A stretch of 64,000 bases of DNA from positions 137,501 through 201,500 of the forward strand of contig JACEVL010000148.1 in the NCBI GenBank assembly GCA_020284085.1. The letters run 5' to 3'. Under the pieces are notes generated by a model. The model was not told where the DNA came from. It ran no database searches and was given only the letters and a program-made list of their open reading frames with translations. Source of the stretch: Aporrectodea caliginosa. Lineage: Eukaryota > Annelida > Clitellata > Crassiclitellata > Lumbricidae. The translations under genes were made by a program, and so were the position numbers. Positions within the stretch are counted from its first letter, which is position 1; the number at the start of each line of letters is the position of its first letter. This document shows, piece after piece, positions 34,016-45,191 of the stretch.

Positions 34016-34140
34016 GAGGTTGCTATAGAAAGAACCTCTCCGGGGTTTTCGTGCTGAGAGCGCTTCTGAATAGTTATTCTGAGAGAGGCGCTATATAAAT
34101 CTTTAGATACAATACTTTTAGATACAATACAATACAATAC
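34016..34140 (+). mobile_element. LINE/SINE 3' end with (ATACA)n tail
   Basis: GAGAGCGCTTCTGAATAG and AGGCGCTATATAAAT at 34055-34100 match the 3' terminal motif of the LINE at 60.7 kb and of several SINEs here. The tail is ATACA repeats. A 27-base block directly upstream (34016-34042) recurs exactly at 37057-37083. Confidence 0.65.
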
Positions 34141-34504
34141 AATATAGACTGATAGGAAGACTTTAAGGCCAGTTTAAGACAAAGACCGTGTTTTATTCAG
34201 AGGATAACAAAGACGGTATGGAAAATCCAAAGGATATCCTAGGATTTCTTTTTATTGATTTATAGGCCGACAATCCAAACCAAGGACACGACTAAATAGA
34301 AAGATCTGTTTACCGAGGCCAGTGCCGTGAGAAAATGCGTTTCCAATCTCCTCAATGAACAGAAAACCATCTATTCAAAACAAATCCATTGCAAACAACC
34401 TGACCTTTAGCAGAGCGGGTCAGGTCACAGTACGGTCATCTAGTACAAGAACTTGCTCTCTTCCTGCAAGCTCGTCTAACATTGTACAGATGCTGAGCAT
34501 ATGT

Positions 34505-34690
34505 CATATATATATACATTGTATGCAGATATATGTCGTATATATATATATATGCGTGTGTGATGTATATATAAATGTGTTGTATGTGTTGTGTATATAT
34601 ATATATGTTGTATGCGTGTTGTATATATATGTTGTATATATATATATATGTAAATTGTGTAGTATATATATGTTGTGTGTATATAATATG
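34505..34690. repeat. (TA)n/(TG)n mixed microsatellite
   Basis: Interrupted TATATA runs separated by TGTTGTATG-type spacers. Confidence 0.85.
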
Positions 34691-35504
34691 TTGTTAAGTT
34701 GCAGTACTGCTGGAGTGTAATGGATGGGTGTATGGATGTTCCCTATTTCAGGCCTTTGCGGGAGCCGCCGATTGGGCCGGAGCCAGACCGCCGACCAGGC
34801 TTCTGCTGAGGCCTGTGCCAACGCAGTGTACATCTGCAGAACTGTGCGCTAATAAAACACAAGGCATGCGTTACATGAGCACCGCAGATATAAGAGACAG
34901 AACAGCCAGAGAGAGACACACACAGACACAGACACAGCCAGAGAGCGAGAGACAGAGACGGAGAGACAGAGAGAGATGGTGGGGCCACGAGAGAGATAGA
35001 GCGAAAGACAGCGTGAGAGAGATGGAGCGAGAGACTATATTTGTTATGCTAGCCGACTTGGCTCTAAAGACTTGATGTGGAGAGGCGTCTCTGCCCTGGA
35101 GATTGCGGGAGACTAGGGAGGGTTGGAGCAAGACTGGTGCAACGCATGCGCTAGAGGTACGTATTTTTAGACTAAGTTGGACTGCATCGTTGCCAAAAAA
35201 ACAACAGATGAGCATATCATAACGCTCGACTATAAGTACGGTTGGTACAATGATTAAAATGTCAATCCAGAGTTTGGAGGTTCACATCCACGCCTCAATC
35301 AAAAGATATTTCAAGCTCATGTTCCATTCCTCTTAGTAACCTAAGAAAAATGGCATATGTTTCATACGTACATGTATCCTCTCAACGGCAGGAATTTTTT
35401 TGATATTTAGGGTCCACCTGTGTCCTCTATCCACCTCAGCAATACCGAGTATACAGAACACACACTTTAAGTGTGAACGTCAGATGGCAAGGGCTGACCA
35501 CTCA

Positions 35505-35570
35505 TCGCTTCGTGAGACTCTTAAGTGGCGCTATATAAATGTCTTGTTACATTACATATGCCGAAGCTAA
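35505..35570 (+). mobile_element. Short LINE/SINE 3' end
   Basis: Contains TTAAGTGGCGCTATATAAAT followed by GTTACATTACAT, the same terminal motif with an (ATTAC)-type tail. Confidence 0.5.
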
Positions 35571-36302
35571 ACAAATTAAGTCGCTTAACACTATATATAT
35601 GCATGGATGCCTCTATGAGCTAGATGAATGGCCTTCTATTCTTCGATTGTCTGTTATTTGATATCATGTAGATGAAACATGAGGTCGTTGCTTTCGTCCG
35701 TCTTCTCTGTGGCGTTGGCCGAAGAGTCATCAATAGGCATACCATTCAAGATACAACATGTGCATGAATAAATCGTTTCAGATCAGCTTGTTGCCTTTGG
35801 GCTATGACATTTAAACCCTTTATGCTTTGAACCAAATTATTGCCCAAAAATATTATGTCTAGTTTAAATACAGTTTAAGCCAGCTTCAAAGAGAGATGTA
35901 GGTCATACAAATCAATCTAAAATGATTTGTATGTTGCTGCATAGGACATTTCTGAATGCATGGTTTAAGTGTTTTACAGAGACTATGCAAGTTCTAAGAA
36001 TACACAGCCTTTGGATTATAACATTTATTCTGTTTCACATGTGTTTCTGTTTAATCCAGAAATTATTAATCTTAATTTTTAATGCGACTTAATTTTTAAA
36101 TGTGACTATCTCGATGCTACACAAAATCTAGCATCGAAGTAGAAGTACTGGTCTTTGCTTAGACAGTCCCATGTTGTGTAGGTATAAAAGACAGTTGCAG
36201 TATAGTTTTGATTCTTGAGTTCAGACATATTTTACTGTATACAGAAAGAGAGTTTAAGAGGTAGACATAAAGAGATGGAGACATACATGAAAGTATAGAG
36301 AC

Positions 36303-36424
36303 CGAGACAGAGGCAGACAGAGGAGGAGGTGGAGAAGGAGGGGAGAAAAGAAGGAGGAGGAGGAGGAGGAGGAGGAGGAGGAGGAGGAGGAGGAGGAGGA
36401 GGAGGAGGAGGAGGAGGAGGAGGA
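36303..36424. repeat. (GGA)n microsatellite
   Basis: A purine-rich tract ending in about 70 bases of GGA units. Poly-Gly and poly-Pro frames across it are artefacts. Confidence 0.96.
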
Positions 36425-37639
36425 AAGAATGGAGAGAGAGAGAGAGAAGAGCTAACAAGCACTGCACCTAAAGCGACTAACGTACTATTTCCTGAACCTT
36501 TATGGATCTGATGTTTCTTGGACAGTGAAGTTTTTCTTTTAGTTCTGTTTGAGGTAGTGCAAGAACAGGTTTCTAGAGTTTGGACGATGGTAGCTTGGGT
36601 GCAAGAGGCAGGAAGACGATGATGAAACATCCGTCAAGTGTTAATGGCATGATAAGGCGAGGTTAAGGTATCTACGTTGACAAAGTCCAAGCTATTGCAC
36701 GCGCCGAGTCTGACTGAGTCTGAGTACAAACGAAAACGTATGCACAGATAGAAAGAAGGACATGTAATAGGTCTACAAACGGATGTCAACATACACGTAT
36801 ATATACGGCGGAGAGAAACAGGGTCTACAGATGTCGTTTAAATAGAGCACTACCGATAAGAGCTAAAGTAACCGAAAAACAATATATCTTTGTTTAATAT
36901 AAACAACATCGTCCAGAAACAAACACGCAAATGCCCCAGAAGAGGAAACGAAGTGCTTTTAACTAGAAAATGAGACATAAGAAATGGTTTCCAGGTAAAT
37001 AAATTTGAAATCGAAAATTTACCGGATCAGATTTTGCAAATCGCAATCGAGAGCTCGAGGTTGCTATAGAAAGAACCTCTCCGAAATTGTGTGTAGCCTA
37101 AAGCCTATATGGTAATGTATCAATTATGGTTAAGTTAGAAGTGTACAGTTTATAATTATGCCTGATGCTGAAGCAGAACTAACGTGCAGTGTGATTTCCC
37201 TCTCTCGTTTGTGAGCCAATTCTTCTTCGTATTTTCTGGGCCACTTTGGCCTAAACTTGAACTTATTTACCTCACTTCTACTCAATGGTAGTACGTGCGT
37301 GACCTCTATTTAAATTCACACAATTGATAACTTTTTTTATAATATGTCTTTAATTTCGTCCGTTTTCGTTAAAAGTTCATTTATTTAACTTCAAAATCAT
37401 TGTTTGCATCTTGCTACATCATAATCTTTCAAAAGCGCTTCTTCATATCAAATCGCTACATTAGCGCCTTTAAAAAATTGATATTCATCACCAAACCTGT
37501 ATAGGTACGTCCATTATATATATAATATGTAATGTAGATTGATAGATAGATAATTAAATGTAATGACGTAACTTCAGCCAGTCAATGACGTGCGCGCACA
37601 TATTTGTTAAGGAACCGGTCAAAAATTCCGCTTAGCGTT

Positions 37640-37850
37640 GAATTCATTTAATTCATTTCAGATATTTATATAGCGCCCCTTCAAGATTTCTACTCAGAGG
37701 CGCTCCCGACTACAGCGCGGACACTGAATCGGAGTTTCACGCCGAAGCGCATGAGCAATTGCGAGTGAAGGACTTGCCCAGGGTCCCTACGCGGCGGCTT
37801 GAGGTGGATTCGAACCCGCAACCCTCTGGCTGCAAGGCACCAAATATACT
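37640..37850 (-). mobile_element. tRNA-derived SINE with LINE-type 3' tail
   Basis: On minus, GCGGGTTCGAATCCACC (a textbook tRNA B box) near 37808-37824 is followed by a body of about 90 bases. Then comes GTCGGGAGCGCCTCTGAGTA, then CTTGAAGGGGCGCTATATAA and a TGAA/AATG-type tail. The last 45 or so bases match the 3' end of the LINE at 61598-61637 almost base for base. The A box is not visible, so the head is 5'-truncated. It lies just beside PLAC8 exon 2. Confidence 0.85.
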
Positions 37851-37907
37851 CCCTTGAGGTGGATTACAATATGGTCATAAAAACGCGCGTGCGTAGCATG
37901 TATTTAC

Positions 37908-38041
37908 CTTGATTCCGAGCATAAGTCTCGTCTTAAGACGCAGTGGGTGAAGGCCAGCAACGCAAGGCGAGCATCCCAACTCTCCAATCCTCTGGGCAAT
38001 CAAGCAGGCGTAACAAAGCGGACAGCAAAAGCCCAGCAGAC
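37908..38041 (-). CDS. PLAC8-family gene, exon 2
   Basis: A 134-base minus-strand exon between acceptor TCTCTAAAG and donor AAG/GTAAAT. It enters in phase 1, completing a Cys codon split T/GT with exon 1. It encodes LLGFCCPLCYACLIAQRIGE, LGCSPCVAGLHPLRLKTR and LMLGIK. CC..CY.C.IA...GE followed by C..C and an LR.K.R..YGI-like end is the first half of the PLAC8 domain. Confidence 0.92.
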
Positions 38042-38954
38042 CTTTAGAGAACAATAAATCAGCCAAAATAGAATCGTTATTATTCGCTTTTTAATAAAAA
38101 AAACAGTCATCTCGTACTATATCGTCAGTCTGCTTAGTTTTAAAACGTAGCCTAAATTTTAAGTAAACAACAATTAACGAACAATTAATGAAGATGGGGA
38201 GCCAGAATGGTAATGAGTACTAATGACCCTCCAAATAATGTGCAAAACTTGTGATTCAGAGGAAAATTGAAATTGTAAAATGGAGATTAAAGGCGCGATC
38301 AGATGTGGTCATCGATTAAAGTAAGTAAATAAGTAAGAATATTCTTTATTTGACTACCAGCAAACGCACAGTAGCTTACAGAAGAAATAAATAATAGGCC
38401 TACAAACATTTATGCAAAGTCATAATTATAACATTTTCATAATAAAACTTCTTTTTGCAAAGGCATCAACTCTAGGTAGGGTGAGATCATGTGGCCTGGG
38501 TCGCGTATTGTATGGAGTGACCTTACGGGGAGGGAGGAGGTCGTGAAGGACGTGACAAGGTTTGACAGAATTGAACGGAAAACAGTAGAATCGACTCTAG
38601 AACAGTGTTTGCCAGAAACTAGGAAATTCGGCAGGGAGGAAGCCTGAACGGGTAAATTTTCTCAGAATACCGTTAAGCATTGCTGTTAATCGTGCAAAAG
38701 TCATGCCCACATTCCCGTGGTAACATACAATTACTTATCTAGAGTTCCCCTATGCAAAATTAAAGTACTAGTAGGCCTAAGCTAAGAAATCTTTTCTTCA
38801 AATGTTTCAATGTTTGATAATGAGATGCAAATTCTATTTCGTCCATTAATTTGAAGAGCGGACGCGTTATCAGAATAAATTTTGCAGCAGAAGTGCATCG
38901 TCGATGGACTTTAGTTAGTATGAAATAATAAATCTGCTATTGTCTGTTAATTAC

Positions 38955-39084
38955 ATGACTTCTTGTCGTCCGAGCATGCGCATATCCCGGAATGCCATTC
39001 GCGATTTCCGGTGGTGACGACCGTCTGCCCTCCTCCGCTCGACGTCACTTGCTTCGTCACAACGGTGGTCGTTGTATGAGACAT
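38955..39084 (-). CDS. PLAC8-family gene, exon 1 with start codon
   Basis: A 130-base coding part on minus: ATG at 39084, donor TCAT/GTAATT. It encodes MSHTTTTVVTKQVTSS, GGGQTVVTTGNREWHSG and ICACSDDKKS. The Thr/Val-rich N-terminus followed by R.W.SG.C.C is how PLAC8 proteins begin. The three exons together give 120 aa with no internal stop and matching phases. No signal peptide is evident. The start context is CATCGCCATGT, and no earlier in-frame ATG is seen nearby. Confidence 0.9.
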
Positions 39085-39101
39085 GGCGATGACGACAACG
39101 A

Positions 39102-39109
39102 TGACGTCA
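39102..39109. promoter_or_regulatory. Palindromic CRE (TGACGTCA) upstream of PLAC8 start
   Basis: A perfect cAMP-response element consensus lies 18 bases upstream of the PLAC8 ATG, on the minus-strand gene's 5' side. CREB/ATF binding is inference; the transcription start is unknown and the site could be in the 5' UTR. Confidence 0.4.
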
Positions 39110-39279
39110 GACAATCAACTTCTACCAAACACACACACAACACTCGGCTGTAGTAAACTTCTATCGAGTGTCGTGTAAATTGAACCGGTAAAATATATTA
39201 AGTTTAAAACTGGTCCAATATACACGAGTGTCGTGTAAATTGAGCCAGTGTAGATAATTTTAAACATATATATCAATGG

Positions 39280-39383
39280 ACATACTATGTGCGACTGAAT
39301 TCATGTCCAAAGTCGCAAAATATCGAATGAAGCATGTTGTAGAAGTCTTTAACGTCTAGTGAACTTTTGTGCATTGATGGATG
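39280..39383 (+). repeat. 104-bp direct repeat, copy 1
   Basis: Appears identical by eye to 40464-40567. This copy ends exactly where the truncated LINE at 39384 begins. Confidence 0.93.
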
Positions 39384-39995
39384 GGGAAGAAATAGAACTG
39401 GTGAAGAAGTTCTGCTATCTGGGAAGTGTGGTTACAGAGGATGCAAGGTGCCATGTGGAAGTGAAAAGAAGAATAGCTATGGGATAAAGATGCATTCTAT
39501 AAAAGATACCAGCTCCTCAGAGGCGGTCTAAACAGGAAGCTGAAGAAGAGAATGGTAAAGACACTAATAGTGTGGAGTGTTGTTCACTATATGGCGTCTG
39601 AGAATGGACAATGAGGCAAGAAGACATAAAACGACTGGAGGCCTTTGAGATGTGGATATGGCGCAGAATGGAGAAAATCAGCTGGGTGGAGCGAAGAACG
39701 AATGAGGATCCCTTACAGCTGGTGGAAGATGTAAGATCACTGATAGGCACTATACAGCCCAAGCAGAAGAAATGGATAGGACACATCTTAAGGAGCGACA
39801 CCCTACTAAGAGACATCATGGAGGGAAGAATGGACGGCCCTAAGATGAGAGGTAGGCCAAGAACAATGCTACTGGACTGGATGTTGGCAGAGGAGGGATA
39901 CAGCGGACTGAAAAGAGAAGCAGAGAACATCCAAAAATGGCGTCGTTGGACATATGAACCTGCCTGAGGGCAGTCGAACGTGAAGAAGAAGATAA
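39384..39995 (+). pseudogene. 5'-truncated RTE-like LINE
   Basis: Starts with LVKKFCYLGSVVTEDARCH, the block after the RT active site, then shifts frame. From 39611 it reads [26 protein letters not shown] and [13 protein letters not shown] to a stop at 39967. The C-terminal GHILR...GRPR..L.W pattern parallels the complete LINE at 5535 but is a different subfamily. The 3' UTR ends GAAGAAGAAG, like the complete element. Frameshifts and lack of the RT core make it non-functional. Confidence 0.85.
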
Positions 39996-40463
39996 TTTTA
40001 CACGACATCACGTGGTCCAGTTTTAACAACTGCATGTGGCCCATTTTACACGAATGTGAGTAGCATGCAAATATTCGACCTAGAGTACTATGTCACTCGA
40101 GAATTGCAAAGGCCGACGCTGACCAAGACTTTATATTGCACTTTCACTTGCCTATATCGACTTAGCTACATATTTCTTAGAATTACGCATACCTGGCATG
40201 AAACAGATACGGCTTCAGTGCATCACGCTATACACAATTTCACGTAAAAAATGATTTTATTAAAACGAAAACTCTTATTGTCATCTCCCCTACAATACAC
40301 ACAAATAAAGTAACTGGGCATGCATGCCCTCGTGGCTTCCGCTGATTCCCTGCTGTTTTGGTTTGGCTATACTAGGAGAGTTTCAATTTACACGCAGGTC
40401 CAAATTACACATGTTTCCCCTATGCAAGCTTTATGTAGTATACACTTGTATGTACCCGAGTGT

Positions 40464-40567
40464 ACATACTATGTGCGACTGAATTCATGTCCAAAGTCGC
40501 AAAATATCGAATGAAGCATGTTGTAGAAGTCTTTAACGTCTAGTGAACTTTTGTGCATTGATGGATG
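40464..40567 (+). repeat. 104-bp direct repeat, copy 2
   Basis: Second copy of 39280-39383. It lies about 470 bases after the LINE 3' end. Confidence 0.93.
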
Positions 40568-41760
40568 TGTCGTGTAGATCCATTACTGGCAATAAGCGTC
40601 TACTAGGCTATATACCTTGTTTCTGGACTCTGATTTCCGAACGACAAGTCATTTGCAACAGTCCAGCCATAAAACGATAGCGTTCATGCTATAGCGCAAG
40701 ATGTTAGCAACTATCTGATGTGTCTGAAAATGTTGAGCAAACAAAATCCACTGCGTAAACACACAAAATGTGCACTATATGGTGTATAATTGAAGTATAG
40801 GTCCTACACAGGGATATCGACAATGCGTTGAAAGTGGAAGTCACTGAAGGCGTTGGCAAGTATCGAAGGTTGTGGTGTTGGTTTTGAGTATGGTTCATTC
40901 AGTTATTCCTTCCAAACACCCTTTATCTTAGGTAGAAGTAATCTAACTCTTTTTCCCATTTCCTTTTCAGCCCAAGCAGCCCCTCAGGATTGTAGTCCAT
41001 CCAAAAAAACATAGGAAAGGCAATTTTATCTTTAGGGTCACAAGTGGTTGGGAGAAAAGCCATGGCCTATGGTATCGCTGTGCCAACGTCCTCGGAAATG
41101 CAGTACAACTGATATTTGATAATGCGTCCTTGCTATGGCTCAGAAGTATCCACAGAGTCTTCTGTGGAAACATCAATATTATCGTAGGATATTTGACATT
41201 AGCAATTTGTTGCACAGTAGCAACGTGTATAATATATGGGAAGGAAATAGTTATCCTTTAAATCGACAGTTGCTTTCCTCTTTATCCCTTATTCAGATAA
41301 GATTAAACGCATCTAATTGACTGATCTTATAGAAGCGCATACAATGAAATTGCTTAACTTTGTCTTACACTTGCACAAAACATCGATAATTGGATAATTT
41401 GATTAGGTGAACATGCATGGGTGGTAGACCAACATAATGCACTTGGTACATGCAGATCAAACTAACCAAGAAAACTTTATGAGGTACTGAAAAGACGCTT
41501 TATTAACAACCATACTACGACTATCCATTCAGAAAATACAACGTAAGACTAAAGATAGGCTAACATTGCGTCTGCTATCAGTCCTATAGATGGTAATCCA
41601 TAGGTTGGGGTTTGCGTGTTTGCGAGAGCTCACCAGTGTTGACTCTTCCAGTTGTCTGAGCACTGTTCGCTTATTGATTGACTTTTTGGTCTTGTTGACA
41701 TTGGCATCACTTAGGCTGGTGTAGGCAATGTTTTAGTAAAATATATAAAAGGGCCGATAG
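40568..41760. other. No recognisable gene
   Basis: Unique-looking sequence. Short ORFs on both strands show no family resemblance. Confidence 0.4.
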
Positions 41761-41764
41761 TGAG

Positions 41765-41799
41765 TGTTAATACATACATACATACATATTATTACATAC

Positions 41800-41832
<33 letters not shown>

Positions 41833-41938
41833 CATACATACATACATGCATACATACATGCATACATACATACATACATACATACATACATACATACATA
41901 CATACATACATACATACATACATACATGCACACATACA

Positions 41939-41972
<34 letters not shown>

Positions 41973-42035
41973 CATACATACAGTCATACATGCATACATA
42001 CATAAATACATACATGCATGCATATACATACATAT
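41765..42035. repeat. (CATA)n microsatellite
   Basis: Long CATA tetranucleotide array with a few CATG and CATT variants. Confidence 0.97.
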
Positions 42036-43410
42036 CGGAATACGTATAACTAATTTGCAAATATCAAATCCAGTGGCTTAACATCAAGTCAGACTTATCT
42101 AAATTGTTAATTTAGCATTTGATTAGCTCTAGTACTCATTGACTTGATTGCAACTGGGCATTGGAGCGTCATCGATTGATGGCTATTGCGGCGTAGCATT
42201 TGATTATTAAACAATTTGATTGAAGGATGACATCGCAGCTTTAAAGCAGGCAATCGATCGGCAATACTGTGTACCATCCGAGTTTCTATAAGTTGTTAGA
42301 CAACCTAACAACCTGCAAAATAGGAGTAAGCAATGCAGTAACTTAGATGCAACCAACTGCTTGCGGTACACGCTACGAGGTCACCATGAGAACGATGTAC
42401 CATTGGTACAATATGCCATTTTATAAATTCAATTTATAAGTGTGATTGTACAATTATACCATCTCGTATTTTAACTGTCTAAGTTGAAATCTCACAGTTC
42501 AAGGTATTCAGATATACAAGAGGAACCATGTTCTCCGTGGCCTCACTGTGCCCACGCCCATAATTAGAATCTACAACTATATCTGGCTCAGATTAACGAG
42601 CCAAATAGACCCACATGGAAGTAGCTGTCAAAAAGATGGCGTTAAAAACACCAATAAAAAGCAAGACATCTGACATGAACGGTAGACCTAAACCACAAAA
42701 TTAATGCCAATGGCATCGGACTATCTATAAACCACTGCTGCATGCGGTCGTGCCATTTGGTGGAAATTAATAGCTGTCATTAGTACTCAGTAGACCCAGT
42801 AGATAGAATTTGCAGACATAAATCAAAACGATTTTGGAACAGCGACAGCGATGTGAAACAAGAAACTTAGCCAAACTGGCTCTTTTCGGGACCAAGTGAT
42901 TGCGACAATTGACCGCTGCCTAACAGAGTTCCAATCCGGTGTCAAAAGGTACTCTATGCTTTAGCAGATAAATCGAGAATTCATGTGATTGTTGTTTAAC
43001 TTTAAATTGCAAAGTAATTAACACGAGATACAACGTCTGTTTAAAACAAAAGCTAGCATCGAATATTTCTATATTATATAATAATTACATATTCAATTAA
43101 AACAACTGATGTATTAAAACAACTGCTAGTAGATGTATTTTGCACTAGGAATAACTTTTGTAAGGTTAATAGCGGCGCCTTTTCAACTTCTAAAAGTTGT
43201 CTGCCTAGTTATAGAATATAGAGCAACATTTACTCGCAAATGGTGCTTCACAAGCCGACTGAAAACTAAGTACACAGACAAAAACGCTTATTGGACTTTG
43301 TAATTATGTATTTTCCTATGATGAAGAGCGTTCCCACGGGATGCATCTGTCGAAATGGGCTTTCAACTCGTTAGCAGAGCAAAACTTCCGATTGCTGAGC
43401 ATTCTAACAG
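42036..43410. other. No recognisable gene
   Basis: AT-rich unique-looking sequence. Nothing coding recognised. Confidence 0.4.
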
Positions 43411-43417
43411 CACTTCT

Positions 43418-43497
43418 GTCTCTCGCTGTCTCTGTTTTTCTCTCTCTGTCTCTTTCTTTTCTCTCTCTGTCTCTGTCTCTGTCTTTGTCTCTGTTTT

Positions 43498-43569
<72 letters not shown>

Positions 43570-43815
43570 CTCTCTGTGTCTGTTTATTCGTTTATTCTCT
43601 GTCTCTCTCTCTCTCTCTCTCTGTTTCTCTCTCACTGTCTCTCTCTCTGTTCTCTCTCTCTCTCTCTCGGTCTATCTTTTTCTCTCTATTTCTCTCTCTC
43701 TCTCTGTTTCTCTCTCTATCTCTCTCGGTCTATCTTTTTCTCTATTTCACTCTGTCTCTCTGTCACTCTGTCTCTCTGTCTCTGTTTCTCTGTCGGTGTC
43801 TCTGTTTTCTCTCTC
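43418..43815. repeat. (TC)n pyrimidine microsatellite
   Basis: TC/TCTG/TTTC-rich tract with pure (TC)n at about 43503-43564. Overlapping Leu/Ser frames are artefacts. Confidence 0.97.
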
Positions 43816-44040
43816 GCTCAATCGGACAGCAGCACCATTCGTAATTCAATAGAAAATTATGAACAAATAGAACATAAATTGTTATTGCATTCCTCATTCC
43901 AGACTTCCACCAGGGGAGCTCCAGCTTCTGTAAAACCGTTCAGCTCAGACTATAAAACATATTTTCTATGTTTATAAAGCTGAACGCTTTGACTGTAGTT
44001 CTGAGTCCATTCATCTACGTGTCATATTAAGCGAGGTTAT

Positions 44041-44436
44041 ATGGATTGGAATGATGGACAATGCGAAAACAAGACGAGAAAAGAAATGCGTTGGCTACGA
44101 AAGATCGCAGAGATTTCAAGACTGCAGAAAATAAGGAACGATGACATTAGACAAGCATTAGGTGTCCAAACAACCCTGCTAGACAAAGTCGTTCGACAAA
44201 GACTCCGATGGTTTGGACATGTAGAAAGAATGCTAGTTGACCGAATTCCACACAACGCACTACACGCAAGATTTGAAAAAACGAAACAAAGGCAGACCAA
44301 GACTACGCTTGATAGACAACATAAGTGAAGACAAAACGTCAGTTGGGCTGACACTAAGGGGAGCAGTGGACTTGACAAATGACCGAGGACAATGAAGATC
44401 ATTTATTTGTACCCATCGCCGTCAAATGGCTGGCGT
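44041..44436 (+). pseudogene. LINE C-terminal fragment with (ATG)n tail
   Basis: Reads MRWLRKIAEISRLQKIRND, RLRWFGHVERMLVDRIP, then after a frameshift DNISEDKTSVGLTLRGAVDL and a stop where Trp is expected. RW.GHV.RM is the C-terminal hallmark of the RTE-like and related LINEs here. The 3' end runs directly into (ATG)n, which looks like this subfamily's tail. 5'-truncated and mutated. Confidence 0.82.
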
Positions 44437-44437
44437 C

Positions 44438-44521
<84 letters not shown>

Positions 44522-44525
44522 CTGA
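44437..44525. repeat. (ATG)n microsatellite at LINE 3' end
   Basis: About 85 bases of ATG units starting at the LINE 3' junction. Confidence 0.97.
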
Positions 44526-45153
44526 TGATGTTGCTATTATTATAATGATGTGAAGATGAAGTTCCATTGATGATGTTACATTATTACTCGTTATTGTCAT
44601 CGCAAGTTTTTGTCATCATCATTATCGTCATCATTCTTGTGATCGTCGTTATCGTTTTAGTAGCCAAGCTATGATGTTTCTTGCATTCGCTGACTGATGT
44701 TCTGCTGAAACTATCCATCGATGACTTAACGGAATATCAACTGACAACCATTTCTCATGTATCCTCCTCGTAACTCAACGGTGATGTTACATATACATAT
44801 ACATATAGACCCTATGAACATACAAAATTAATTATGAAACATGATCACCCCATGTAGATCCATGAATTCTTCTCATGGCTTTGCATGCCACACCTAATGG
44901 GAATGATATTCCTGTTGACCATTACTCGACCAAGTCAGAACAGACCACGCCCTCAGGCCATGAGACCATATGGTTAAAAAATCTCATTAGCATGAGAACG
45001 CTTCAGCTTTCATACGCTATAGATACGTCATTAGACGCAATCTGTACACCCCTCCCTCCCCCTCCCCATCCACACACTCGCCTACATGAAAACAAAGTCC
45101 TGGCTCTGGCTTTCTGCGATCTGGAGTCTGTAACCGCCCGTGTAAAATGTATA

Positions 45154-45191
<38 letters not shown>

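Larger units (their letters stand above)
32138..37907 (-). other. PLAC8 intron 2, filled with repeats
   Basis: A 5770-base intron. It contains the hAT-like element at 32900-33794, retroelement 3' ends near 32556, 34053 and 35513, TA-rich runs at 34505-34690, (GGA)n at 36350-36423 and a SINE at 37640-37850. No further coding exon is needed or seen. Confidence 0.75.
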
